From Nocardia mikamii NBRC 108933 (GTDB lineage: Bacteria > Actinomycetota > Actinomycetes > Mycobacteriales > Mycobacteriaceae), in contig NZ_BDCM01000013.1 of NCBI RefSeq assembly GCF_001613505.1, positions 651,610 to 715,609 of the forward strand: 64,000 nt of DNA, written 5' to 3'. Every line of letters begins with the position of its first letter. Position 1 is the first letter of the stretch. Under the pieces are notes generated by a model. That model was not told the DNA's origin, searched no databases, and saw nothing but the letters and a program-made list of their open reading frames with translations. A program made the translations under genes and the position numbers. Positions 1-9,089 of the stretch are shown here, piece after piece.

Positions 1-458
1 TCCGGAATGTGGTGCAGCACAGCGTGTCCCACGACCAGGTCGAAGGTGTTGTCCTCGTAGGGAATGGTCTCGGCGTCGGCGACGCGGCCGTCGACATCCA
101 GCCCCAGATTCTGCGCGTTGCGAGTGGCGACCTTGACCATGCCCGGTGACAGGTCGGTCACCGAACCGGTTTTCGCCACCCCGGCCTGCATCAGATTCAA
201 CAGGAAGAAGCCGGTGCCGCAACCGAGTTCGAGGGCCCGCTCGTACGGCAGCGGCGCATTCGGGGCGACGGCGTCGAAGCGGCCGCGCGCGTACTCGATG
301 CACCGCTCGTCGTAGGAGATGGACCATTTGTCGTCGTAGGTCTCCGCCTCCCAGTCGTGGTAGAGGACCTGCGCGAGCTTGTTGTCGGTGAGCGCGGCCT
401 GGACCTCGGCCTCGGTGGCGTGCGGGTTCGGCGCGGGGTCGTCAAGACGTGCGGTCAT
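1..458 (-). CDS. Class I SAM-dependent methyltransferase (C-terminus beyond window)
   Basis: The minus-strand reading frame starts at ATG 458 and runs off the left edge, so only about 152 N-terminal residues are visible. The SAM-binding motif I is clear (ELGCGTGFF, about residue 77), followed by an acidic motif II region (VTDLSPGMV) and a motif IV-like FDLVVGHAVLHHI. This is the Rossmann-fold Methyltransf_11/25 pattern. The substrate cannot be told from the sequence. Its position before an EchA-like gene matches what I recall of Rv3038c in M. tuberculosis. The enzyme is expected to be cytosolic. Confidence 0.85.
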   Translation of the reverse strand, partial: MTARLDDPAPNPHATEAEVQAALTDNKLAQVLYHDWEAETYDDKWSISYDERCIEYARGRFDAVAPNAPLPYERALELGCGTGFFLLNLMQAGVAKTGSVTDLSPGMVKVATRNAQNLGLDVDGRVADAETIPYEDNTFDLVVGHAVLHHIP

Positions 459-494
459 GGTCGCACAGCGTATCGAGTGATCACGCGGAGTGGG

Positions 495-1259
495 TCAGCG
501 GCCCAGGAATTCCGCGGCGCCCGGACCGGACGCCGAATAAGAACGTGTTCCTACGCTGCGGTCTTCGGTGTCGAACAGCTCCGCCCACTCGGCGCGGGCG
601 CGGTCGAGGCCGTGCGGACCGGCCTCGAAGACCCGTTTCGCGGCGGCCAGCGCGCGGGCCGGACCGGTGGTGAACTGCCGCGCCCACCGCAGCGCCGCGC
701 CGAAGACGTCGTCGGGAGCGACCACCTCGTCGACCAGCCCGATCGCCGCCGCTTCCTCGGCATCGACATAGCGGCCGGTGTACACCAGATCCTTGGCCGG
801 GCCCGGGCCCACGAGCAGCCCCAGCCGGCGAATGCCGGCCACCGGGATCAGGCCCGCCCGGATCTGCGGCAAGCCCAGCTTGACGTTGTCACCGATCAGC
901 CGGCGGTCGGCGCCCAGAGCGAGCTCGAGGCCCGCGCCGACCGCGTACCCGGTGATCGCGGCGATCGTCGGCTGCGGAATCCGGGCCAGGCAGCCCAGCG
1001 CCCGCTGCAGATCCGCGGCGACCGCGCCGGCCTGCTCGGACGTCCAGCGCGCGAGTTCGGCGACGTCGTCGCCCGCGCTGAAGATCCGCTCGTCGCCGTA
1101 GACGATCACCGCCCGCACCTCGTCGTCCGCCGCGAGGGCGTCGGCGGCCGCGGCGAGTTCCAGCGCCAGCTGCAGATCGATGAGATTCAGCGGCGGCCGC
1201 GCGAAACGCAGTACGGCGATTCCCGCCTCGACACGGTCCACGGTCACGAATTCGGCCAC
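495..1259 (-). CDS. Enoyl-CoA hydratase/isomerase family protein (EchA17-like)
   Basis: A crotonase-fold protein of about 254 residues. The oxyanion-hole segment is FSAGDDVAEL and the second is ITGYAVGAGLELALGAD. The Glu equivalent to rat ECH Glu144 is present (GLELAL). The second catalytic Glu (Glu164) is replaced by Gln (LPQIRAGLIP), so classical hydration may be weak or the reaction may differ. I chose the GTG at 1259 because the N-terminus VAEFVTV then matches the family start; the frame stays open to 1292. It probably acts on an acyl-CoA in fatty-acid or lipid turnover. Synteny suggests the counterpart of M. tuberculosis echA17. Confidence 0.85.
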   Translation of the reverse strand: MAEFVTVDRVEAGIAVLRFARPPLNLIDLQLALELAAAADALAADDEVRAVIVYGDERIFSAGDDVAELARWTSEQAGAVAADLQRALGCLARIPQPTIAAITGYAVGAGLELALGADRRLIGDNVKLGLPQIRAGLIPVAGIRRLGLLVGPGPAKDLVYTGRYVDAEEAAAIGLVDEVVAPDDVFGAALRWARQFTTGPARALAAAKRVFEAGPHGLDRARAEWAELFDTEDRSVGTRSYSASGPGAAEFLGR

Positions 1260-1317
1260 GGCGGCGAGCCTACTGTGCGCGGCGGGACGCACCGGACGTC
1301 GGGATGTTCGCGCCGGT

Positions 1318-2151
1318 TCAGTCTCGCTTCGAACCCTGCAGCCGGGACGCGTCCGGCATATCGGCGAAATAGCGGGTGTTGTTCGGGAACTGCAGCATCG
1401 GCTGACCGTCGACGGGTTCGAAGATCGGCATGATCGGGCTGATCGCGCGGTCGGCCGCGAGAATCTCTGCCGTGGAGGCGAATTCGGCGATCGAGCTCAG
1501 CTGGGTCCAGGTCGGCGGCAGCAGGACGTCCTCGCCGGCCCGCCAGCGATCCAGCGCCTGCGCGGGGGTCCGCCACGCGACGTCGTGCGCCTCGGTGGTG
1601 GCGCCGTCGGCGCGCTGCCCCTCGGGCAGGACCGCGACGAAGAAATAGGTGTCGTAGCGGCGCGGTTCCACCACCGGGGTGATCCAGTTGTCCCACGGGC
1701 GCAGCAGATCCGCGCGCAGGACCAGGTTCTCGTTCGCCAGGAAATCGCCGAACGACAGTTCGCGGCGTTCGAGCTTCTCCCGGGCACTGCGGTAGGCGAC
1801 GGTGTCGGAGACGACGGTGTCGGCGGTCGGGCCCGCCAGCAGCACACCGCATTCCTCGAAGGTCTCCCGGACCGCGGCACACACCAGCGCCTGCGCGCGA
1901 GCGCGGTCGACCCCGAAACGCTGACCCCACCAGGTCGGGTCCGGCCCGGCCCAGCCGATTTCCGCATCCGCGTCGGAGGGGTCGACACCACCGCCCGGAA
2001 AGACCGTCATGCCGGCCGCGAAGGCCATCGCCTTGACCCGTCGTTGCAGGAAAACCTCCGGACCGGATGCGCCGTCACGCACGAGCACTACGGTCGAAGC
2101 GTCCTTCGGCGCCGGTGGCTCGGTCGGGGATTCCGCAACAGATTCACTCAC
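1318..2151 (-). CDS. Nudix hydrolase family protein
   Basis: About 277 residues. The Nudix box is split: GGGVD is followed by an insertion of about 35 residues before the catalytic helix AAVRETFEECGVLLAG, which holds the metal-binding REtxEE residues. That layout is typical of the longer NUDT19-like actinobacterial Nudix proteins, which hydrolyse nucleoside-diphosphate-linked substrates such as CoA derivatives. The true substrate is unknown. I prefer the GTG at 2151 (VSESVAESP); an in-frame start at 2208 would add a low-complexity extension. It lies in the same-strand run with the ABC ATPase and enoyl-CoA hydratase, as in mycobacteria. Confidence 0.82.
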   Translation of the reverse strand: MSESVAESPTEPPAPKDASTVVLVRDGASGPEVFLQRRVKAMAFAAGMTVFPGGGVDPSDADAEIGWAGPDPTWWGQRFGVDRARAQALVCAAVRETFEECGVLLAGPTADTVVSDTVAYRSAREKLERRELSFGDFLANENLVLRADLLRPWDNWITPVVEPRRYDTYFFVAVLPEGQRADGATTEAHDVAWRTPAQALDRWRAGEDVLLPPTWTQLSSIAEFASTAEILAADRAISPIMPIFEPVDGQPMLQFPNNTRYFADMPDASRLQGSKRD

Positions 2152-2231
2152 AATCGCACCATAACGCGCGCTCGGTTCCGATCGGCAGCAGGTGCCCGAA
2201 AGCGGCACCGGCGCCCGCCGCGAGATCCGGT

Positions 2232-3119
2232 TCAGGCGCGGTGACGGCCGAAGCGTTGCGAGCGTCGCGCGAAATACCGGCCGTCGATGCGATCGAGGGC
2301 GATGGACTGGCGGAAGGCCTCGCTGAGATTCTCCGCGGTCAGCACATCCGAGAGCAGGCCCTGCGCGATCACATCGCCCTCGTTGAGCAGCAGTGCGTGG
2401 GTGAAGCCGGGCGGAATCTCCTCGACGTGATGGGTGACCAGCACGGTCGCCGGCGCATCCGGGTCGGCGGCCAGATCGCCCAGTTGCTCGACCAGTTCCT
2501 CGCGGCCACCCAGGTCCAGCCCGGCCGCCGGTTCGTCGAGCAGCAGCAGTTCGGGATCGGTCATCAGGGCGCGGGCGATGAGGACACGTTTGCGCTCGCC
2601 CTCGGACAGGGTTCCGTAGGCGCGGTCGGAAAGGTGTTCGGCGCCCAGGCTTTCCAGGATGTCGACCGCGCGGTCGGTGTCGACCTCGTCGTAGCGTTCC
2701 CGCCAGCGGCCCATCACGGCGTACCCCGCCGACACCACGAGATCCGACACCGTCTCGTCGAGCGGGATCCGGCTGGCCACCGCCGCCGACGACAGGCCGA
2801 TGCGCGGGCGCAGTTCGCTGATGTCGGTCTTGCCGAGCACCTCGCCCAGCAACGTGGCCGACCCCGAGGTCGGATACAACTCGGCCGCGGCCATCCGCAG
2901 CAGCGACGTCTTCCCGGCGCCGTTGGGGCCGAGCACGACCCAGCGTTCGTCGAGCTCCACCTGCCAGCTGACGGGACCCACCAGGGTGTGGCCCGACCGC
3001 CGGACGGTCACCTCGTTGAAATCGATGAGCAGATCGGGATCCGGTTGCGGCACGAGCTCCATCTTTGCCGACGCGCTCGATCCGTTGCCAACGTGGTCGG
3101 TGTGCACGCTATCCGTCAT
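2232..3119 (-). CDS. ABC transporter ATP-binding protein
   Basis: A 295-residue nucleotide-binding domain. Walker A is GPNGAGKTSL (about residues 68-77), the ABC signature is LSEGERKRVLIARAL, and Walker B is ELLLLDEPAAGLD, followed by the switch His in VTHHVEEIP. No membrane segment is present and no permease gene is adjacent, so the transport partner, if there is one, is encoded elsewhere. Its position between the Nudix gene and the serB region matches what I recall of Rv3041c. It could also be a soluble regulatory ABC ATPase. Confidence 0.9.
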   Translation of the reverse strand: MTDSVHTDHVGNGSSASAKMELVPQPDPDLLIDFNEVTVRRSGHTLVGPVSWQVELDERWVVLGPNGAGKTSLLRMAAAELYPTSGSATLLGEVLGKTDISELRPRIGLSSAAVASRIPLDETVSDLVVSAGYAVMGRWRERYDEVDTDRAVDILESLGAEHLSDRAYGTLSEGERKRVLIARALMTDPELLLLDEPAAGLDLGGREELVEQLGDLAADPDAPATVLVTHHVEEIPPGFTHALLLNEGDVIAQGLLSDVLTAENLSEAFRQSIALDRIDGRYFARRSQRFGRHRA

Positions 3120-3189
3120 AGTCGGCCTCCCGCTCCCTCACGATCCGAATCGGCCATTGCCGCAGTGAGATTCCGCACGTTTGAGCACC

Positions 3190-3981
3190 CTACGGTGCCA
3201 CCGCGATCACCGTCATCGAGCCCGGCGCCACTTCGGTGAATCCGGCATCCCGGACCGCGGCGATCGTCTCCGGCCCGGCGCCGCCGTTCACTCGGGCGCA
3301 CAGCCGGGCCCAGCGATCCGGCTCCGCGTCACGGACCGCGCAGCGGAATCCCTGCTCGGCCCAGGCGAAGACCTGTTCCACCGGGAGCGCACCGGCCAGC
3401 AACATGCTCGCGTGACCGACCTGCGCCGCCGCCTTGCCGACGGTCATCCCGAGAGCCGAATTCACCCATAGCACAGGCGATTCCGGATCCGGCGGGCCGG
3501 GTTCGTCGGGTTCGAGGTCGGTGCCGCCGATCTGCAGTTTGCGGATGCGCGGGTCGACCTCGCCCACCGGGCCCGGCACGAGTGCGCGGGCCTGGGCACC
3601 ACCCACGTCGATCGTGATTCCGTCGACATCACCGGCCGAGATCCACTGCGCGCCCCGGGCTCGCCGCGCCACCTTCCGAATCCGTGACCGCTTCCACGCG
3701 AGATAACGCGACTCCCACTCCCCGCCCGGGCCGACGCGGGGATCCAGGCACAGCGCGACGGCCGAAGCTGCGGCCGCCTCCAGCACCGCACTGCGCAGCG
3801 GCGGTTCGGCTTTCGGAATGTGCAGGACCATCTGCATCGCCTGCACCTGCGCGGGGTCGTCCGGATCGCCGCCGCCACCGTAGCCGAGCGCCAGCTCCGC
3901 ATGCCGGGCACGGAAACCCGCATCCAGTACCAGCGGCGGTGCGGCGGCGGGGCCGGGCGCGTCGAGCTCGGGTTCGGTCAT
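3190..3981 (-). CDS. Peptidyl-tRNA hydrolase, Pth2-type domain protein
   Basis: 263 residues. The C-terminal third carries the Pth2 fold signature: a GKAAAQVGHASMLL helix (the Lys/Gln/His cluster used by Pth2 on the ester bond of peptidyl-tRNA) and a closing strand VRDAGFTEVAPGSMTVIAV. The N-terminal 150 residues are actinobacteria-specific with no motif I recognise. The ATG overlaps the serB stop (ATGA), so the two genes are probably translated together. Its likely role is recycling of stalled peptidyl-tRNA; activity on true peptidyl-tRNA is inferred from fold only. Confidence 0.75.
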   Translation of the reverse strand: MTEPELDAPGPAAAPPLVLDAGFRARHAELALGYGGGGDPDDPAQVQAMQMVLHIPKAEPPLRSAVLEAAAASAVALCLDPRVGPGGEWESRYLAWKRSRIRKVARRARGAQWISAGDVDGITIDVGGAQARALVPGPVGEVDPRIRKLQIGGTDLEPDEPGPPDPESPVLWVNSALGMTVGKAAAQVGHASMLLAGALPVEQVFAWAEQGFRCAVRDAEPDRWARLCARVNGGAGPETIAAVRDAGFTEVAPGSMTVIAVAP

Positions 3982-5246
3982 CAGCTCAACGGCACCCGGC
4001 GCAGCAGACCGTCGCGGGCGTCCGCGGCCTCGACCTCGTCGCGGGTGACACCGAGGATGAACAACACCGCGTCCAGGAACGGATGCGACAGCGCGGTGTC
4101 GGCGACCTCCCGCAACGCGGGCTTGGCCTGGAAGGCGATACCCAGGCCGGCCGCGTTGAGCATGTCGATATCGTTGGCGCCGTCGCCGACCGCGACGGTC
4201 TGTTCCATCGGCACGCCGGCCTCGGCCGCGAAACGCCGCAGCGCCACCGCCTTTCCGGGCCGGTCGACGATTTCGCCGATGACCTGGCCGGTGAGCTTGC
4301 CGTCGACCACCTCGAGGGTGTTGGCGTGCACGAAATCCAATTCCAGTTCGTGCGCCAGCGGTTCGATGACCTGCCGGAAGCCGCCCGAGACCACGCCGCA
4401 GCGGAATCCGAGCCGGCGCAGGGTGCGAATGGTGGTCCGCGCGCCGGGGGTCAGTTCGATCCGCTCGGCGACCTGATCGATCACCGTCTCGTCCAGTCCG
4501 GTGAGGGTGGCGACGCGCTGGCGCAGCGATTCGGCGAAGTCGATCTCCCCGCGCATCGCGGCCTCGGTGACCTTGCGGACCTCCTCCTCGACACCGGCGT
4601 GCGCGGCCAGCATCTCGATCACCTCACCCTGGATGAGGGTGGAGTCGACATCGAAGACGATGAGCCGCTTGGCCCGCCGGGCCAGACCCGCGCGCTCGAC
4701 GGCGACGTCGACCTTTTCCTTCGCGGCGACCTCGGCCAGCGCCGTGCGCAGGCGGGTTTCGGCCAGGGCGTCCTCGGTCGCCGGTGCTGTCACCATCAAT
4801 TCGAGGCCGGTCACCGGGTAGTCGGCGACGCCGCGGATGGAGTCGATGTTGACCTCCTGCGCGGCCAGTGTGCGGGCGATCGTGCTGAACGCGCGAGCGG
4901 TCACCGGGCTGCCGAGCACCACCACCGCGTGCGTGGACAGCGGCGCCCCGGAGACCGAGTTGGCCCCGATCTCGACGTCGACCTGCATGCCGACCGTCGC
5001 CATGGCATCCTCGAGCTGATCCTGCAGATCCTCCGGATCGCCGGGACTCGTCACCAGCACACCGAGGGTCAGCCGGCCCCGGATCACGACCTGCTCCACG
5101 TCCAGCAGGCTCACGCCGTGCCGGGACAGCGCCGCCAGCAGCACCGAGGTCACGCCCGGTTTATCGGGTCCGGTGACCGTGATCAGCACCGTCGTCTCGG
5201 TGGCGGTGCCACGATCGGACTCGGACGTGCCCACGCGCAACTCCAT
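3981..5246 (-). CDS. serB: Phosphoserine phosphatase SerB with N-terminal ACT domains
   Basis: 421 residues from ATG 5246, which has a GAGGAG-like site about 10 bases upstream; the frame is open to 5336 without a better start. The N-terminal half holds two ACT domains (TVLITVTGPDKPGVTSVLLAAL and HAVVVLGSP...), normally the amino-acid sensing part. The C-terminal half is a HAD phosphatase with the nucleophile motif VFDVDSTLIQGE, the VVSGGF motif and the metal-binding GDGANDIDML. It makes L-serine from phosphoserine in the cytosol. It corresponds to mycobacterial SerB2, next to ctaD as there. Confidence 0.95.
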   Translation of the reverse strand: MELRVGTSESDRGTATETTVLITVTGPDKPGVTSVLLAALSRHGVSLLDVEQVVIRGRLTLGVLVTSPGDPEDLQDQLEDAMATVGMQVDVEIGANSVSGAPLSTHAVVVLGSPVTARAFSTIARTLAAQEVNIDSIRGVADYPVTGLELMVTAPATEDALAETRLRTALAEVAAKEKVDVAVERAGLARRAKRLIVFDVDSTLIQGEVIEMLAAHAGVEEEVRKVTEAAMRGEIDFAESLRQRVATLTGLDETVIDQVAERIELTPGARTTIRTLRRLGFRCGVVSGGFRQVIEPLAHELELDFVHANTLEVVDGKLTGQVIGEIVDRPGKAVALRRFAAEAGVPMEQTVAVGDGANDIDMLNAAGLGIAFQAKPALREVADTALSHPFLDAVLFILGVTRDEVEAADARDGLLRRVPLS

Positions 5247-5453
5247 CTCTTCGTCACAGCTCCTCGCGCCGGCGATCGCGGTCCGCCGACGGCCAGCAGA
5301 CATTCTCTCAGGTCGGGTGCGGCCACCGGCGCGCACCGGTCACCGGAGGCACCGCCGGCATCCCCCGCCCGGCGCGGCACCCCCCGAAACGCCGAACGCG
5401 GCGACCGTCGCACTGGACGGCCGCCGCGCCGGGACTTCGCTACTCGATGCGTA

Positions 5454-7190
5454 CTAGCTCGACACCTTCTCGAGCTCGGCCACGTGCTGGGACTTCGAGC
5501 CCCAGCCCACGTGCGCCTCGGCCCGCATGCGCTCCACCATGTGCGGGTAGTGCAGCTCGAACGCCGGACGCTCGGAGCGGATCCGCGGCAGTTCGTAGAA
5601 GTTGTGCCGCGGCGGCGGGCAGGTGGTGGCCCACTCCAGCGAGTTGCCGTAACCCCACGGGTCGTCCACGGTCACGACCTCGCCGTAGCGGTAGCTCTTG
5701 AAGACGTTCCAGATGAACGGCAGCGTCGAGGCACCGAGGATGAAGGCGCCGATCGTGGAGATCGTGTTCAGGGTGGTGAAACCGTCGGTCGGCAGGTAGT
5801 CCGCGTAGCGACGCGGCATACCCTCGTTACCCAGCCAGTGCTGCACCAGGAAGGTGGTGTGGAAGCCGACCATGGTGGCCCAGAAGTGCCACTTGCCCAG
5901 GCGCTCGTCCAGCATGCGGCCGGTCATCTTCGGGAACCAGAAGTAGATACCCGCGAACGTGGCGAACACGATGGTGCCGAAGAGCACGTAGTGGAAGTGC
6001 GCGACCACGAAGTAGGTGTCGGACACGTGGAAGTCCAGCGGCGGGCTGGCCAGGATGACGCCCGACAGACCACCGAAGAGGAAGGTCACCAGGAAGCCGA
6101 CCGAGAACAACATCGGTGATTCGAAGGTCAGCTGCCCCTTCCACATCGTGCCGATCCAGTTGAAGAACTTCACACCGGTCGGAACCGCGATCAGGAAGGT
6201 CATGAACGAGAAGTACGGCAGCAGCACCGCGCCGGTGGCGTACATGTGGTGCGCCCACACCGCGATCGACAGCGCCGCGATGCCCAGGGTCGCGTAGACC
6301 AGGGTGGTATAACCGAAGATCGGCTTACGGCTGAAGACCGGGAAGATCTCGGACACGATGCCGAAGAACGGCAGCGCGATGATGTACACCTCGGGGTGGC
6401 CGAAGTACCAGAACAGGTGCTGGTAGAGCAGCGAACCACCGGTGGCCGGGTCGTAGATGTGGCCGCCCAGGTGACGGTCGTAGGCCAGCGCCATCAGCGC
6501 GGCGGTCAGCAGCGGGAAGGCCAGCAGCACGAGGACGCTGGTGACGGCGATGTTCCAGGTGAAGATCGGCATCCGGAACAGGGTCATACCCGGGCAGCGC
6601 AGGCAGACGACGGTGGTCAGCATGTTGACACCACCGAGGATGGTGCCCAGACCGGAGACGGCCAGACCCAGAATCCACAGGTCGGCGCCGACACCCGGGG
6701 AGTGCACGATGTCCGACAGCGGGGTGTAGGCGGTCCAGCCGAAGTCGGCGGCGCCACCGGGGGTGATGAAACCCGCGGTCGCCATGGTCGCGCCGAACAG
6801 ATACAGCCAGTAGCTGAACGCGTTCAGACGCGGGAAGGCGACGTCGGGCGCACCGATCTGCAGCGGCAGCACGATGTTGGCGAAGCCGAACACGATCGCG
6901 GTCGCGTAGAACAGCAGCATGATCGTGCCGTGCATGGTGAACAGCTGGTTGAACTGCTCCGGCGACAGGAACTGCAGACCCGGACGAGCGAGCTCACCAC
7001 GCATCAGCAGGGCCATCAGACCGCCGATCATGAAGAACGACATCGCGGTCACCAGGTACATCACACCGAGGACCTTCGGGTCCGTGGTGGTGACGGCCTT
7101 GTAGATGAACGAACCCTTCGGGCCCAGTCGTGCCGGATACGGCCGTGTCGCTTCCAGCTTGGGGACTGGCTGGGGCTCTACAGCAGTCAC
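5454..7190 (-). CDS. ctaD: Cytochrome c oxidase subunit I (aa3-type)
   Basis: 578 residues from GTG 7190; a perfect AGGAGG lies 5 bases upstream (7195-7200), which fixes the start although the frame is open to 7766. About 12 membrane helices. Haem and copper ligands are visible: MHGTIMLL (low-spin haem His), GHPEVYIIALP (CuB His with the cross-linked Tyr), WAHHMYATG (CuB His pair) and HFHYVLFG (haem His residues). It is the core of the terminal oxidase that passes electrons from the bcc complex to oxygen. Divergent from the binding lipoprotein at 7390, as ctaD and fecB are in M. tuberculosis. Confidence 0.97.
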   Translation of the reverse strand: MTAVEPQPVPKLEATRPYPARLGPKGSFIYKAVTTTDPKVLGVMYLVTAMSFFMIGGLMALLMRGELARPGLQFLSPEQFNQLFTMHGTIMLLFYATAIVFGFANIVLPLQIGAPDVAFPRLNAFSYWLYLFGATMATAGFITPGGAADFGWTAYTPLSDIVHSPGVGADLWILGLAVSGLGTILGGVNMLTTVVCLRCPGMTLFRMPIFTWNIAVTSVLVLLAFPLLTAALMALAYDRHLGGHIYDPATGGSLLYQHLFWYFGHPEVYIIALPFFGIVSEIFPVFSRKPIFGYTTLVYATLGIAALSIAVWAHHMYATGAVLLPYFSFMTFLIAVPTGVKFFNWIGTMWKGQLTFESPMLFSVGFLVTFLFGGLSGVILASPPLDFHVSDTYFVVAHFHYVLFGTIVFATFAGIYFWFPKMTGRMLDERLGKWHFWATMVGFHTTFLVQHWLGNEGMPRRYADYLPTDGFTTLNTISTIGAFILGASTLPFIWNVFKSYRYGEVVTVDDPWGYGNSLEWATTCPPPRHNFYELPRIRSERPAFELHYPHMVERMRAEAHVGWGSKSQHVAELEKVSS

Positions 7191-7389
7191 TGATCCTCCT
7201 GAAGGTGTGCCTTCTGCTCGTTTCGCACGCTCGTGCGTTCCGGCGCATGACGAAACGACGGTGGCTTGCGCTAGAGGCATCGTAAACCGTGGCGTCGCAG
7301 GCGTCCGACGGGGTCCTACTCTGTGTCGTATTCGCCGCGCGGACGGTGCCGCACTCATCCCGCACGTGGGCGCATGTACCCTACGCTGC

Positions 7390-8466
7390 ATGCCGGTGAG
7401 CGAACGCGTCTCCACCCGAAAGCCCAAGACCCGCAAGCGCACCAGTGCGCGCCGGCTCGCGCTCGGCGGTGCGGCCGTGGGCGCCGTGGCCGTCCTGGTC
7501 ACCGGCTGCGGGACCGGGGGCGACGACGCGGCGAGTTCGATCGTCCGGACCACCACCAATATCGCCGGCGCGAGCGTGGTCGGCATCGAGCGCGACACCA
7601 CCCGCGCCTGCGCGCTGCCCAGCGCCCCCGACCAGGCGTCGGGCACCCACACGGTGGCGGGGACCCAGGTGCCCGCGGATCCGAAACGCATTGTCGTGCT
7701 GGATACCGCGGCGCTGGACGCGGTCTGCGCGGTGGGCCTGTGGGAGCGGGTCGTCGGTGCGACCACCCCGGCCGGACCGGCACCGCAGCCGAACTATCTG
7801 GGTACCGGTGTCCTGAAGATCCCGAGCGTGGGGACCTCGGGCGCGGTGGACACGGCCAAAATCTCCGCGCTGCAACCGGATCTGATTCTCGGCGCCGCGG
7901 GTGACGGGGATCTCGCCGCGCTGCGCGGGATCGCCCCCACCGTGCTGGTCGGCCATCGCGGCTGGCAGGACGATTTCACCGCCTACGCCGAGGCCCTGGG
8001 CCGCGGTTCGGCCGGGGCGAAGGCGCTCGCGGACTACCGCACGGACGCCCGCGAAACCGGGGCCTCGATCGCCGCCAACCTGTCGCAGGCGTCGGTGATC
8101 CGCTTCTCCCCCAAGGATATTCAGGTCCAGGGCACCGACACGTTCGCGGGACAGGTACTCGCCGACGCCGGCGTGCAGCGCCCCGGCGCCCAGCGCGATC
8201 GCTCGTTCACGGTGGACAGCCTCGCCACCGAGAGCGACCGCAACAAGATCGAGGGCGACATCATCTATCTGATGTTCGACGGCCCCGACGGTAAGAGCCA
8301 CGGCGAATCAGTGATGAAGAGCGACGACTGGAAAAAGCTCGGCGCGATCGTCGACAAACGCGATTTCGCCGTCGAGGACGACCTCTGGCACGGTTGCGGA
8401 CTCACCGCGGCGCGGGCGATCCTCGACGACCTGCGCAAGACGCTCAACGGGTATGTGACGGACTGA
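7390..8466 (+). CDS. Siderophore-type ABC transporter substrate-binding lipoprotein (FecB-like)
   Basis: 358 residues from ATG 7390 (a GTG at 7396 is a close alternative). The N-terminus is basic, then hydrophobic, ending in the lipobox VTGC at about residue 39, so it is an exported lipoprotein. The mature part has the periplasmic-binding-protein class III fold used for iron-siderophore or cobalamin capture: PKRIVVLDTAALDAVCAVGL, then LQPDLILGAA and IAPTVLV. No permease or ATPase gene is adjacent. I see no IdeR/DtxR box upstream. Synteny points to the counterpart of fecB (Rv3044). Confidence 0.85.
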   Translation: MPVSERVSTRKPKTRKRTSARRLALGGAAVGAVAVLVTGCGTGGDDAASSIVRTTTNIAGASVVGIERDTTRACALPSAPDQASGTHTVAGTQVPADPKRIVVLDTAALDAVCAVGLWERVVGATTPAGPAPQPNYLGTGVLKIPSVGTSGAVDTAKISALQPDLILGAAGDGDLAALRGIAPTVLVGHRGWQDDFTAYAEALGRGSAGAKALADYRTDARETGASIAANLSQASVIRFSPKDIQVQGTDTFAGQVLADAGVQRPGAQRDRSFTVDSLATESDRNKIEGDIIYLMFDGPDGKSHGESVMKSDDWKKLGAIVDKRDFAVEDDLWHGCGLTAARAILDDLRKTLNGYVTD

Positions 8467-8511
8467 GCCGATGACACGCCGTCGCCGATGCGGCACGCGT
8501 CGGGCCGCGGT

Positions 8512-9012
8512 TCAACGACCGTCCGCGTCACCCGCCCGTCGCTCGATACGCGACGACGTGTTCGGCCGGCCCGCCGGTGGTCGGCGCGGATCGTCGGCGG
8601 CCGCGCGTGGGCGGAGCGCGTAGGCGGGCACCAACTGGTCGGTGAGATGCAGCGGCGCCCGCCCGTCCGCGTAGCAGACCGAGAAATTCACCCGGCCCAG
8701 CCACTCGCCGCTGAACGAGGGCACCCAGTGCGTCAGCGTCCCCGGCCGCTCCCCCGTCATATCCAGCCCCGCCCCGTTGACATGCTTGGGCGCGCCCGGA
8801 TCGCGGATGAGAATCGCGTCCAATCGCACCCACACCGGTTTCGGCGGCTGCACGAGCACCCGGTAGTAATAGCCGGCCTCGTTCGGATACTGCAGCTGCG
8901 GTTCGGTCCCCTCGGTCCGCGGAACACCGTCCGGAAGCCGTCGCGGCGCCCGGCCGGAGAACCCCTCGGCCGCCCGCTCCGACGACACACCCTCACCGGA
9001 ACTCGAACACAT
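8512..9012 (-). CDS. Hypothetical protein
   Basis: 166 residues from ATG 9012; the frame is open to 9057. I do not recognise a family. The middle (residues 40-125) looks like a compact beta domain: YPNEAGYYYRVLVQ, WVRLDAILI and WLGRVNFSVCYADGRAPLHL. The first 35 and last 30 residues are charged and low in complexity. There is no signal peptide or membrane segment. It ends 45 bases from the convergent binding-lipoprotein gene. Coding is supported by codon pattern and the even composition of the core; function is unknown. Confidence 0.6.
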   Translation of the reverse strand: MCSSSGEGVSSERAAEGFSGRAPRRLPDGVPRTEGTEPQLQYPNEAGYYYRVLVQPPKPVWVRLDAILIRDPGAPKHVNGAGLDMTGERPGTLTHWVPSFSGEWLGRVNFSVCYADGRAPLHLTDQLVPAYALRPRAAADDPRRPPAGRPNTSSRIERRAGDADGR

Positions 9013-9089
9013 ATTCGAATGATACCGAGCGGTCGGCCCGATCGACACCCGACCCACCGCATCCGGGCCGTACCCCGTCCGGGCACGTC

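Noticed and set aside
3684..6119. An 811-codon open frame on the plus strand opposite serB and ctaD
   Set aside because: It is antisense to two clearly conserved genes and its composition (Arg/Gly/His/Asp-rich) is the usual shadow of GC-rich coding DNA.
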